Notes under the pieces: generated by a model
The model's database searches: none
Told to the model about the DNA's origin: nothing
The model's input: only the letters and a program-made list of their open reading frames with translations
DNA from: Vallitalea pronyensis
GTDB taxonomy: Bacteria; Bacillota; Clostridia; Lachnospirales; Vallitaleaceae
NCBI RefSeq assembly: GCF_018141445.1
Contig: NZ_CP058649.1
Location: 205,001-269,000 of the forward strand
Direction: 5' to 3'
DNA length: 64,000 nucleotides
Position numbers and translations under genes: made by a program
Part shown: one piece after another, positions 1 to 11,550 of the stretch
Numbering within the stretch: position 1 is the first letter of the stretch
Layout of the letters: each line of letters begins with the position of its first letter

Positions 1-2272
<2,272 letters not shown>

Positions 2273-2290
2273 TATACATTTTTCTCATCT

Positions 2291-2326
2291 AAGCATCGGC
2301 TTTGCGCATGCAAAACGATTGCCTAT
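2291..2326 (-). repeat. Spacer hairpin repeat, copy 1
   Basis: The transcript folds as an outer AGGCA/TGCTT stem (one G-U pair), a TCG/CGA segment and an inner TTTGC/GCAAA stem with a 4-nt loop. It is one of three imperfect copies in the spacer. Where this copy differs from the other two in the stems, the differences keep pairing. Confidence 0.75.
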
Positions 2327-2574
2327 CTCTTCGTGATTCTTAGGTTTAAATATCACCACGGTTTTGGGTGATTTTTAAAGCTTAGAAGAACAATATGAGA
2401 ATAAATGTTGCCATAAACAGCTTTTCTCGTAAGATTCTTATAAACATGTATAACAACCTTCCAATCAAGCATGCATTGATCGCACTAAGAGCTAAGATTT
2501 ACAAGTTATTTGTATACACCCATTGCTTACACAATAGGATACGTAGCTTGTTCTTGGTTACTCTTGGTTCTTTT

Positions 2575-2608
2575 AAGCATTGGCTTTGCTTATGCAAAAC
2601 AAGTGCTT
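2575..2608 (-). repeat. Spacer hairpin repeat, copy 2
   Basis: The transcript folds as AAGCA/TGCTT outer, TTG/CAA middle and TTTGC/GCAAA inner stems around an ATAA loop. The plus strand shares the TTTGC-N4-GCAAAAC core with copies 1 and 3. Confidence 0.75.
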
Positions 2609-2786
2609 TCTTTTTAAATCATAGGATAATTGATTATCATTTGATGTCAGTATTTAACAAATGGCTAAGTTCTTTTGCATACATTTTATGGCATGACAAA
2701 AGGTTCTTTCCTTAGAAGTTATCTCCTGAAAGAATGACTTCTTCTTTGTTAAATATCTTTTCAATGTGAAGTTTTCAATGTTCGAT

Positions 2787-2820
2787 AAGCGTTGACTTTG
2801 CGAATGCAAAACAATCGCTT
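2787..2820 (-). repeat. Spacer hairpin repeat, copy 3
   Basis: The transcript folds as AAGCG/CGCTT outer, TTG/CAA middle and TTTTGC/GCAAAG inner stems around an ATTC loop. The outer G-C pair replaces the A-U pair of copies 1 and 2, which is a compensatory change. It is the copy nearest the 5S gene. Confidence 0.75.
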
Positions 2821-2952
2821 TTTTATAACTTTTCTTTGGCTTGATTTAAGCGCTAGGCTATATTATCATAGTCACTTGCCCTATGTCAAGCACTTTTTTA
2901 AAGTTTTCTCAGCCTTTTCTTTGTTAAGTAAAGCCTTGAAAACTATTGGCAA

Positions 2953-3067
2953 TCTGGCAGCCACCTACTCTCCCAGGTCGTCTCCAACCAAGTACCATCG
3001 GCCGTCTGTGGCTTGACCATCGTGTTCGGTATGAGAACGGGTATGTCCCATAGACGCATCACCACCA
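2953..3067 (-). rRNA. rrf: 5S rRNA
   Basis: The reverse complement contains the 5S landmarks: GGTGGTGATGCG near the 5' end, GGGACATACCCGTTCTCAT, CCGAACACGATGGTCAAG, and a 3' end GGGAGAGTAGGTGGCTGCCAG. The length of about 115 nt is normal. It lies between 16S and 23S rather than after 23S. The end positions are good to a few bases. Confidence 0.96.
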
Positions 3068-3110
3068 GAAATCTCTTCTATTCTTAGAATAAACGGTATA
3101 TGTTGTTTTT

Positions 3111-3138
3111 CCTTGAATACTCAACAGTGAAACAAATG
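3111..3138 (-). other. 3' arm of the 16S processing stem
   Basis: About 95 nt downstream of the 16S 3' end, this 28-nt segment is complementary at 24 of 28 positions to the segment 4901-4928 upstream of the 16S. The two arms bracket the gene and would form a long duplex in the precursor. In Gram-positive bacteria such a duplex is the substrate for RNase III-type cleavage that releases pre-16S. The pairing is visible directly; the processing role is inferred from family knowledge. Confidence 0.8.
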
Positions 3139-3227
3139 TTATTAACAGGGTTAATAACACCTTCGGCTATGCTTTACTATTCCATGCAATTCTACTTATC
3201 GTTTAAAGCCTCAACTTTAACGATCTT

Positions 3228-4764
<1,537 letters not shown>

Positions 4765-4900
4765 AAGTTTATTCTGACCAGACTAATCTGGCAATTGTAG
4801 TTTATAGACTACCGTCTCTTTGTTTGAGATTGTTAAGCTATGCATAACAATTCTCTGAATTTACAAAGGAATTATTTGGGTAAAGCTTTTATAAGCTTTT

Positions 4901-4928
4901 GGTTTGTTTCACTGTTCAGTTTTCAAGG
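4901..4928 (-). other. 5' arm of the 16S processing stem
   Basis: This segment upstream of 16S pairs with 3111-3138 at 24 of 28 positions, including an uninterrupted 14-bp run (core TTTGTTTCACTGTT). It lies in the rrn leader between the promoter and the mature 16S end. Confidence 0.8.
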
Positions 4929-4974
4929 TTCTTGCTGTTACACGTTGTTGTTTGCTGTTTTACCAGCGAGAAGT

Positions 4975-5003
4975 ATTGTATCATCCCAGTAAATTAAAGT
5001 CAA
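4975..5003 (-). promoter_or_regulatory. rrn promoter, sigma-A type
   Basis: On the minus strand there is a -35 TTGACT (4998-5003), a 17-bp spacer and a -10 TACAAT (4975-4980). An A/T-rich stretch just upstream could act as an UP element. It is about 210 bp upstream of the 16S gene and the only strong promoter seen there, so it probably drives the whole 16S-5S-23S transcript. The remaining sequence from 5004 to 5305 holds no gene I can support. Confidence 0.8.
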
Positions 5004-5305
5004 GGATTTTTAGTAAACTTTTTTCGATAAAACATGACAGGATTGTCTAAGACCTTATAGACGGGTACTCTAAGCCCTACCGTTATCATTTATTATTATT
5101 ATATTTTTTATCTTTTTCACCTTTGGTTTTCTTAATACCTTCAGAAATGATGGATAAACTTTATCAAATATATACCTTATCAAAGAATGAGAATTCTCCC
5201 TCTCTTGTTCCCGACCACGCCTCTTGTTGGAATCTCTCTTTTATCGCTTACCATAAAACATAAATTCAAAAAATAGCACATTCTTTAGTCATGCCATGAA
5301 GGTAT

Positions 5306-5351
5306 AAAAAATGTTCCTACCTCTGTATGGGTCTCATACAAAAGTAAGAAC
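5306..5351 (-). terminator. Terminator after the cvpA-like operon
   Basis: On the minus strand the arms GTTCTTAC and GTAGGAAC enclose an inner GTATG/CATAC stem, and the hairpin is followed by six T residues (A run at 5306-5311 on the plus strand). It lies about 60 bp past the stop of the CvpA-like gene, as expected for its intrinsic terminator. Confidence 0.8.
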
Positions 5352-5410
5352 GCTTTATATACTAATTTATATTATACTTGCAAAAGGACATATACTTGCC
5401 TAATCACAAT

Positions 5411-6118
5411 CTAACCTACAATACTCTTGGAAACATTGGTCACAATCTTCATCAATAAGTTATTATCATAGAAGAACTTAGCCACTTCTGACACTTCTAA
5501 TGTCTCAAAAACCTTAGCCACACCCGGGTTCGCACTAAACATGGACAGTATAAGACTTAGAAACCAAACCATAACAATACCAATAATGACACCAATGATT
5601 AAACCACCCAGTTTATTAATCTGATTAAGTACAGGCAGTTTACTTACCAAGTCAACTAAGTTGATAACAACCTTCAACAGAATGGATACAATAATGAATA
5701 CACCAAGGAAAGCAATGATGTTAATAATCAATGTAGCAATCATGCCCCCAATGTAATCGCCTATACTGCTCACATCCAGCAAATTATATATTTCACTATT
5801 GTTATTTGTGACTAATATATGTTTGAATGCTTCAGGAATCTGTAAGTTACTAATAAAGTTAATCTGATCGCCTGTTGTCTGAGCCGTCTCAGCAGCACCT
5901 TCTAATTTTAACAAACGAATAATCCCATCTTTTATAGATGCATAGACACCTGTTTGATGAATAAGAAATTGGCTTACATATGGATATACATACATGGTAA
6001 CCATGACGGATACAATTAACGACACAAACTTAAATAACGTTTTTATAAACCCTCTTTGATAGGAAATAAAAGCATTAAGCCCAATAATACCTATCACCAC
6101 TATATCTAACCAACTCAT
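5411..6118 (-). CDS. CvpA family membrane protein
   Basis: This is a 235-residue integral membrane protein resembling the CvpA/colicin V production family. The start MSWLDIVVIGIIGLNAFISYQ is typical: a short N-terminal helix followed by a glycine- and arginine-containing turn (YQRGF) and a second helix. Two more helices lie near residues 130-155 and 175-200. The function of CvpA proteins is poorly defined; they are linked to envelope homeostasis and export. I chose the second ATG because GAGGAGG lies 8 bases before it, whereas the ATG two codons upstream would be only 2 bases from it. It is the last gene of a three-gene operon with the DUF5711 and YkvI-like genes, and is followed by a terminator. 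Confidence 0.85.
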   Translation of the reverse strand: MSWLDIVVIGIIGLNAFISYQRGFIKTLFKFVSLIVSVMVTMYVYPYVSQFLIHQTGVYASIKDGIIRLLKLEGAAETAQTTGDQINFISNLQIPEAFKHILVTNNNSEIYNLLDVSSIGDYIGGMIATLIINIIAFLGVFIIVSILLKVVINLVDLVSKLPVLNQINKLGGLIIGVIIGIVMVWFLSLILSMFSANPGVAKVFETLEVSEVAKFFYDNNLLMKIVTNVSKSIVG

Positions 6119-6131
6119 TATCATTTCCTCC

Positions 6132-7271
6132 TCATTTGATTACCTTTACTACCCTATACTCATTTTGTAAAACGATTAGGAACTTATTACGTCCTAAGGA
6201 ACTGATGAACTTTATGTCTTCCTTAAGGGGTGTTTCCCAATTAATTTTACCGTTATAATATTCTCTTATATAAAATTCTGATTCCACATAATATTTTTCA
6301 TGACTACCTTCTAAATAGGTAATGGCACTTTCATAAGCATTTTCATAAGCCACTTGACCAGCATTATCATAGGCCACTAACGTATTTTCTTGATACGTGG
6401 ATTCACCTGAAAGAGGTCTACCCAATAACGTTAATAGATTATTATTTGCATAAGACACTTTTTTAATTTCATTATTCAAAGTAACGTTGGCAACCTCCTC
6501 AGGCTTAATATCTACTTGATAGAATAAAACCCGATTGTCCCCAACGGCACTGACATGATTCCCATCGAGAAACTTAACTTCTGGAATAAGGGTATCGTCA
6601 ACAGCAAAAGCACCCGTTACTCTTTCATCAAATTTTTGACCTGTGTCACTGAAATTGAAAAAGGTTAAGTTGGATACCACTGTTTCGCCTTTTACAAATA
6701 AATAACTTGTCACCATCTTGGTACCATCTTCTGAAATATCTAAGGCTAAAGGAAATCCGTCATTTTCCAGAAAAGTTTCTCTATGTACTAATGCTGTCCC
6801 ATCTGCATCATATAGCTGCACAACATGTCCTTTGTCATTCTGCCCAATAATGGCTACAATACCATTTTCATTGATGTCATACATGATGATGGGGTCATTT
6901 ACATCATATTGTCGTACAAAACCTTCTTCATTAAACAAGTAAACATCTCTGGATGATATATCCCCAACGGCTAAAAACTTTTCATTACTAATAACTTTAG
7001 GATTCATCATGTTAAAGGTTTTATCCCATATGGTTTTACCTTCATAATCTAACATGGTGACACCGTCTTTTGATATTCTTACAATATGCTTACCCAATTG
7101 TCTTAAACTTACCTTATCCAGTGGATTAATGGCAGTGGTATTCATGACTTCAAACTTAACTTTTCCACCTATTAAGCCATACCCCTTTGGTCGTATAATG
7201 ACTATATATGCTACCAATGAGGCTATGACAGCAACCATGATGAGAAAAATCTTCATCTTTTGTTTTTTCAC
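6132..7271 (-). CDS. DUF5711-like, membrane-anchored beta-propeller protein
   Basis: This 379-residue protein has one N-terminal transmembrane helix (about residues 7-26, followed by RPKGYG), so the bulk probably faces outside. The rest has repeated strands of the PQQ/WD type, such as RISKDGVTMLDYEGKTIWD and VVQLYDADGTALVHRE, suggesting a propeller fold. It matches my memory of DUF5711 proteins from Clostridia, whose function is unknown. The start is GTG with AGGTGATAAG just upstream. It sits 13 bp before the CvpA-like gene and 13 bp after the YkvI-like gene. A sensor or scaffold role at the envelope is only a guess. Confidence 0.7.
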   Translation of the reverse strand: MKKQKMKIFLIMVAVIASLVAYIVIIRPKGYGLIGGKVKFEVMNTTAINPLDKVSLRQLGKHIVRISKDGVTMLDYEGKTIWDKTFNMMNPKVISNEKFLAVGDISSRDVYLFNEEGFVRQYDVNDPIIMYDINENGIVAIIGQNDKGHVVQLYDADGTALVHRETFLENDGFPLALDISEDGTKMVTSYLFVKGETVVSNLTFFNFSDTGQKFDERVTGAFAVDDTLIPEVKFLDGNHVSAVGDNRVLFYQVDIKPEEVANVTLNNEIKKVSYANNNLLTLLGRPLSGESTYQENTLVAYDNAGQVAYENAYESAITYLEGSHEKYYVESEFYIREYYNGKINWETPLKEDIKFISSLGRNKFLIVLQNEYRVVKVIK

Positions 7272-7284
7272 CTTATCACCTACG

Positions 7285-8406
7285 TTATTCTTTCCTTAAC
7301 CTTCTGTTAATCGTTTTCCTAAATACTTCGTTACCTTTAAACTTATTTTTAAATGTATCCCATTTAATCTTAATAAAATACAACATAATAAGAATAATTT
7401 CAAATACGCCTATGTACCCAAATATGGGGTAAACCTTACCCACCATATTTGAAAAACCTATTTGAGAAAAGAGCACTGCTACCCCAATAAATACGGCCAG
7501 CTTGACTTTACCACCTTTAGTTTTATTTATTTTTAACTTAGATAATATGCCGTAACCATTAGCTACCGCTGTTGTGAACATAGCAGATATTAAAACAATG
7601 ATGTAAATATATTGTACCACCTTCGCATATCTCATTACAATAGCTAGCATAGGAATTTCTATTCCTTGTATATCTTTATAGTGTACCAGAATAACAAAAC
7701 CAAGGATGATGCCAATCATACCAAGAGCCAAACCTGCAAGTAAAGACCCAACTTTTGCAGTGAATTTACTGGTCACTAATTTATACAAAGTGGTCAAAAC
7801 CACCACCGCTGTTATGATATTATAGGACACGTAGATAATGGCCGAACTAAACCAATTATCCCGAACAACTAAAAATACTTGAACCATATTGCTCATAACC
7901 GACGTGCTTCGAAAAAACCACATATACAAACCAACGATTAACACACCTACTAATAAAATAGGTGCTAAAAAGGAGTTAACGGTAATGACACCTTTCACAT
8001 CGAATAAAAAAGTAATGTAACAACATACGGCCATGACAAGAACACCTACTTGGTAAGGTATGTGAAATCTTTGCTGAAATAAAGCACCTGAACCGGCAAA
8101 CATGGCGCAAAAACATACAAACATAAAAAAGACAACGGTCCAATCCAGTATTTTACCCGATATTTTTCCTGCTATGGGATGTATAAATTCTTTATAGTTC
8201 CTTGAACCATTATGGTAGATAATTTCAAGAACTGCCCAGCCAATAAGTGCAAACATAATACCTGTGAGTAATAGCCCGATCATACCTTTGAATCCATAAT
8301 AGGCAAAAAACTTCATCATTTCTTGACCAGAAGCAAAGCCTGCTCCGAGAACTGTTCCTATATATACTGAAGCAATTTTTATAGCATTTTTGAAATCTGT
8401 TTTCAA
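7285..8406 (-). CDS. YkvI-like membrane transporter
   Basis: This 373-residue protein has about ten hydrophobic helices and opens with ASVYIGTVLGAGFASGQEMM. That unwound first helix (GAGFASGQE) is characteristic of YkvI/APC-superfamily proteins related to amino acid:cation transporters. The substrate is unknown. The start appears to be TTG with AGGGG about 8 bases upstream, and no better ATG is present. It is the first gene of a minus-strand operon with a DUF5711 protein and a CvpA-like protein, a grouping that suggests an envelope or export role rather than a catabolic one. The C-terminus is basic (RKTINRRLRKE). Confidence 0.8.
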   Translation of the reverse strand: MKTDFKNAIKIASVYIGTVLGAGFASGQEMMKFFAYYGFKGMIGLLLTGIMFALIGWAVLEIIYHNGSRNYKEFIHPIAGKISGKILDWTVVFFMFVCFCAMFAGSGALFQQRFHIPYQVGVLVMAVCCYITFLFDVKGVITVNSFLAPILLVGVLIVGLYMWFFRSTSVMSNMVQVFLVVRDNWFSSAIIYVSYNIITAVVVLTTLYKLVTSKFTAKVGSLLAGLALGMIGIILGFVILVHYKDIQGIEIPMLAIVMRYAKVVQYIYIIVLISAMFTTAVANGYGILSKLKINKTKGGKVKLAVFIGVAVLFSQIGFSNMVGKVYPIFGYIGVFEIILIMLYFIKIKWDTFKNKFKGNEVFRKTINRRLRKE

Positions 8407-8755
8407 TCTATCAACCCCTGAATATCATCATTGTTTAATAAAGACTCGTTACTATATATTTATGTTGGCGTATATAAGTTCATACCATATAAGTCCATTT
8501 AGATTGTATGCCTTATTTAATTAAACGAATTGACAACTATCTTATTATCATTCATGTAGATGGCCGCTTTTACTATACGATATAGGGTAACAAGAAAAAG
8601 AGACGCCTTATGAAAGCATCCAATTATTCATCAATATGCTTTCATAAGCAGTCCCTTTATATTTTTTATGACATCATTCTTCTATTATAATATGGTTTAT
8701 AAAACAATTACCTCTTACACCAGTTATTGATGGTAACCTTTAAAATCGCTAAGGC
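8407..8755. other. Intergenic region upstream of the YkvI-like gene
   Basis: This 349-bp AT-rich stretch contains the glgA terminator at 8602-8653. The remainder should carry the promoter of the YkvI operon, but I see no clearly spaced -35/-10 pair. No coding sequence or RNA gene was recognised. Confidence 0.6.
8602..8653 (-). terminator. Terminator after glycogen synthase
   Basis: Arms of 18 bases (8602-8619 and 8636-8653) pair with one mismatch (shared core CTTATGAAAGCAT) and enclose a 16-nt loop. On the minus strand the hairpin is followed by CTCTTTTTC. It lies about 100 bp past the glgA stop. Confidence 0.75.
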
Positions 8756-10201
8756 TTACACGTTATTGATTAATGATGTATACGCCTCTCCATATACCTT
8801 TGCAGAACTTTCCCAAGAAAATTGCTTCTCCATGCAATGACGAACCAATGCTTGCCGTTTCTTTTTATGATGGTAGGTGTCTATTGCTTCTTTAATAGCT
8901 TCGCTTAATGCTGTCTGATGATATGCTTCAAACACAAATCCACAACCAGATAATGTGGCTTCATCAAAGGGTTCAACGGTGTCCACAAGACCACCTGTTT
9001 TCCTAACAATGGGCACTGTACCAAATCGCATGCTATACAATTGTGACAAACCGCAAGGTTCAAAAAGGGATGGCATCATAAAATAGTCAGAAGCGCCATA
9101 GATTTTCCTTGCTAATTGGTGATCAAAAGCAATCATCACCTTAATCTTGTCTGAATACTCTTTTTCCAAATCTCTAAGGGCATTTTCGTAGGCTTCTTCA
9201 CCGGTTCCAAGAATTAAAAATTGTACATCCAGCTCTTCCTTAACGAGAGCTTCCATTGCTTCAATGGCAATATCCACGCCTTTTTGATCACTAAGCCGGC
9301 TTATCATGCTAACAAGAGGTACTTGTTTTTCTGGTAAACCTACTTCTTGCTGCAATGTCAACTTATTCTTACCTTTAATCAATATGGCGTCGTCCATACC
9401 ATAGGTATATGGCAGATAAGGATCTGTCTCTGGATTAAATTTATCATAGTGAACCCCATTAATGATACCCATAAGCTTAAGCTTATGCTGGCGTAAAACA
9501 CCATCTAGTCCATACCCATAAAGGGGCGTTTGAATTTCTTCTGCATAAGTATGACTGACTGTAGAAACCGTATCTGAAAAGATAATACCCGCTTTCATAA
9601 AGGACACATTACCGTAGAATTCCAGCGCTTCATTATGAAAATAATGTCTGGGTATATTGAGTTGATTCAATATATCGCTATGACATACACCCTGATATTG
9701 TAAGTTATGAATGGTATAAAAAATTTTCATGTCCTGATAATAAACATGGTGACCATAGGCGGTCTTTAATAAGAAAGGTATGAGACCAACATGCCAATCG
9801 TTTACATGAATAACCTGGGGTTTAAAATCAATAAGGGGCAACAGCTGCAACACCGCTTTGGAAAAAAAACCAAAACGCAAACCATCATCTTCATAGCCAT
9901 AGAGTTGGTCGCGTTCAAAATATTCTAGGCTTCCAATAAAATATGTTGTCAACTTGTCTTCTTTAAGGACATAGACGTCTGCCGACGCCACACGTCCATC
10001 AACTTCTATCATGTATTGCAGTGTCTTTTGTAGTGGATAATCTTTTTCAATGCCCTTATACTTAGGCATAACCCGAACAACTTCTGCGCCCAAGCCACCT
10101 AATTCTTCTGGTAAAGATTCACTCACATCACCTAACCCACCAGTGGTGGCATAAGGTGCAATCTCAGCAGACACATATAACAACTTTACATTTTCTCTCA
10201 T
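8756..10201 (-). CDS. glgA: Glycogen (starch) synthase
   Basis: GlgA transfers glucose from ADP-glucose to the non-reducing end of alpha-1,4-glucan in the cytoplasm. This 481-residue protein shows the GT5 N-terminal signature (YVSAEIAPYATTGGLGDV, where K-x-G-G-L is replaced by T-G-G-L), the HVNDWHVGLIPFLLK segment, and the C-terminal nucleotide-sugar region (MPSLFEPCGLSQLYSMRFGTVPIVRKTGGLVDTV). Length is normal. I chose ATG at 10201 because GAGGGG lies 7 bases before it; a TTG six codons upstream would place that site inside the gene. No other glycogen genes (glgB, glgC, glgD, glgP) are adjacent, so it is monocistronic here. Confidence 0.94.
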   Translation of the reverse strand: MRENVKLLYVSAEIAPYATTGGLGDVSESLPEELGGLGAEVVRVMPKYKGIEKDYPLQKTLQYMIEVDGRVASADVYVLKEDKLTTYFIGSLEYFERDQLYGYEDDGLRFGFFSKAVLQLLPLIDFKPQVIHVNDWHVGLIPFLLKTAYGHHVYYQDMKIFYTIHNLQYQGVCHSDILNQLNIPRHYFHNEALEFYGNVSFMKAGIIFSDTVSTVSHTYAEEIQTPLYGYGLDGVLRQHKLKLMGIINGVHYDKFNPETDPYLPYTYGMDDAILIKGKNKLTLQQEVGLPEKQVPLVSMISRLSDQKGVDIAIEAMEALVKEELDVQFLILGTGEEAYENALRDLEKEYSDKIKVMIAFDHQLARKIYGASDYFMMPSLFEPCGLSQLYSMRFGTVPIVRKTGGLVDTVEPFDEATLSGCGFVFEAYHQTALSEAIKEAIDTYHHKKKRQALVRHCMEKQFSWESSAKVYGEAYTSLINNV

Positions 10202-10342
10202 ATTAGATCCCCTCTTCAATCATCCTTATCATAATCAGTGACGATGGCTTACACATTGCCAGAAATTCCATTGCTTATATAGTATATAGAAGTATGTCCC
10301 ATTATATGCTAGGAATCTAAAAAAAGGATCGGTATGATAAAA

Positions 10343-10448
10343 AAGGGGCTGTGTCATAAAAGCAATTTTGTCGGCTAGACGTCAACCATAATAAGTTAAA
10401 CTTATCATTACCTACTGACGTTATTTTGCTTTGATGAGACAGCCCCTT
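10343..10448 (-). terminator. Nested hairpin terminator after the flavin split-barrel gene
   Basis: Arms 10343-10365 and 10426-10448 are complementary at 21 of 23 positions (core GGGGCTGT). Inside are a second pair (GACGTCA/TGACGT) and a third (ATAAGTT/AACTTAT). On the minus strand the hairpin is followed by a short T run (CCCCTTTTTTATC). It terminates the gene ending at 10489 or insulates it from glgA. The length of 106 bp is unusual for a simple terminator, so a small mobile palindrome cannot be excluded. Confidence 0.6.
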
Positions 10449-10488
10449 AAAATATGTATACACTATGCAGATTATTACATGTTTTTTA

Positions 10489-10884
10489 TTAACTTATCTT
10501 TTTCCCTGCATCTGGACCTGCACTTTGATTATATACTTCTGTTGGGTCAAATGTCCATACTGCTTGCGCTGTAAGCCCCATACCTTTTAGTTGTTCAGAA
10601 ACTTGATTAAATAATTCACCTTGTGTTTGACGCTCTTTGACAGTACCATTTACCAAGTAGGATTCTGCCCCCTTAACAGCCAAAACAGCTACATTTTCAC
10701 AGCTTTCAAGATTTTTTGCAGTAGTTTTCATCAATACTTCAGCTGCACATAATAGATTGTCACTAGGAGCCATCATGCTACCTACCACAATTGAATGTGG
10801 TACCCCATCACTGGAAACAGTTGTTAAAACTTTTGATGCCTCTGGATCATTAAGTAATTGAATTGCGTTCTTAGGAATATTCAT
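10489..10884 (-). CDS. Pyridoxamine 5'-phosphate oxidase-like flavin-binding protein
   Basis: This 131-residue protein has the small split-barrel FMN-binding fold. The N-terminal pattern LNDPEASKVLTTVSSDGVPHSIVVGSM and the central NLESCENVAVLAV segment are typical. Such stand-alone domains are usually flavin reductases or FMN/heme-binding redox proteins; a true PdxH role is unlikely at this size. The start ATG has GAAAGGAG 7 bases upstream. The gene is divergent from an HxlR-type regulator 152 bp away, an arrangement that usually means the regulator controls it in response to a redox or electrophile signal. The substrate cannot be read from the sequence. Confidence 0.8.
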   Translation of the reverse strand: MNIPKNAIQLLNDPEASKVLTTVSSDGVPHSIVVGSMMAPSDNLLCAAEVLMKTTAKNLESCENVAVLAVKGAESYLVNGTVKERQTQGELFNQVSEQLKGMGLTAQAVWTFDPTEVYNQSAGPDAGKKIS

Positions 10885-10935
10885 GCTTTGTCTCCTTTCG
10901 TTTAGAAATTGGCTTATTTCTAAATTTGGTTTTTC

Positions 10936-10964
10936 TTGACTTACTTACAAGATTATCATATATT
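10936..10964 (+). promoter_or_regulatory. Promoter of the HxlR-type regulator
   Basis: TTGACT (10936-10941), a 17-bp spacer and TATATT (10959-10964) form a good sigma-A promoter about 75 bp before the gene. Two dyads lie in the divergent region: ATCAT-N6-ATGAT at 10955-10970, over the -10, and AGTATA-N6-TATACT at 11005-11022, just before the ribosome binding site. Either could be the binding site of the HxlR protein itself. Confidence 0.65.
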
Positions 10965-11036
10965 AATGATATGAAAAAAACAAGTACGACAATTATTCAT
11001 ATTAAGTATATAAAAGTATACTAAAGGGAGGATTAT

Positions 11037-11411
11037 ATGCTAGCTCAAAAATACATTGATGAATGTCTGAAATGTCCCATTGAAGAAGACATAAAAAAAC
11101 AGTTGTGCCCTGTGTGTTTAACACAGAAAATCATCCGTGGAAAATGGAAAATTGTGATTATATGGTTACTAAGAAAGGAGACTTTACGATTTTCTCAAAT
11201 TAGAAAATCCATACCCAAAGTCACCCAGGCCTATCTTAGCAGCCAATTAAAAGAACTGGAGGCTGATGGTTTACTCATACGAAAATCATACAATGAAGTC
11301 CCTCCAAAGGTAGAGTATTATCTCACCAACACTGGCAAGAATTTAATTCATGTGATTGACAAAATGTTTGATTGGGGTTCAGACTATATTGCGGATAATA
11401 TGCCTAAATAA
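11037..11411 (+). CDS. HxlR family transcriptional regulator
   Basis: This 124-residue winged-helix protein has the HxlR core: GKWKIVIIWLLRKETLRFSQIRKSIP, then the recognition region LSSQLKELEADGLLIRKSY and the wing PPKVEYYLT. The N-terminus is rich in cysteine (ECLKCPIEED and LCPVCL, two CxxC pairs). Cysteine switches of this kind sense disulfide stress or aldehydes in HxlR/YodB relatives, so a redox-sensing role is plausible. The start ATG has AGGGAGG 6 bases upstream. It is divergent from a flavin split-barrel gene, its likely target. Confidence 0.88.
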   Translation: MLAQKYIDECLKCPIEEDIKKQLCPVCLTQKIIRGKWKIVIIWLLRKETLRFSQIRKSIPKVTQAYLSSQLKELEADGLLIRKSYNEVPPKVEYYLTNTGKNLIHVIDKMFDWGSDYIADNMPK

Positions 11412-11550
11412 TACTGATATTGCCTAAGAGGGGTACCTCAATCAATAAAAACAAAATGCTATTATTTATGAAGAACATGAATATTTTAATAGAAATTTAT
11501 AGAAACTTTCTTGGTAATATATTATAATACTACCATTGAAAGGAGTTGTT

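Larger units (their letters stand above)
2273..2952 (-). other. 5S-23S transcribed spacer, about 680 bp
   Basis: This AT-rich spacer lies between the 5S gene and the 5' end of the 23S gene in the direction of transcription. I see no tRNA gene and no convincing reading frame. It contains three copies of a 34-36 nt hairpin, listed separately. Such a long spacer without tRNA, placed 5' of the 23S, probably carries the 23S processing signals. The partner sequence that should flank the 3' end of the 23S is outside the window, so a 23S processing stem cannot be checked here. Confidence 0.8.

Noticed and set aside
2291-2820. CRISPR array
   Set aside because: Three imperfect copies are spaced about 210-285 bp apart, not 60-70 bp, and vary in the stems.
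2273-2952. tRNA gene in the rRNA spacer
   Set aside because: No clover-leaf with a T-psi-C arm (GGTTCRA) could be found in either strand; the hairpins are too short.
10343-10448. Insertion-sequence remnant based on the GGGGCTGT-type ends
   Set aside because: No transposase fragment or target duplication is visible, and the position past a gene end fits a terminator better.
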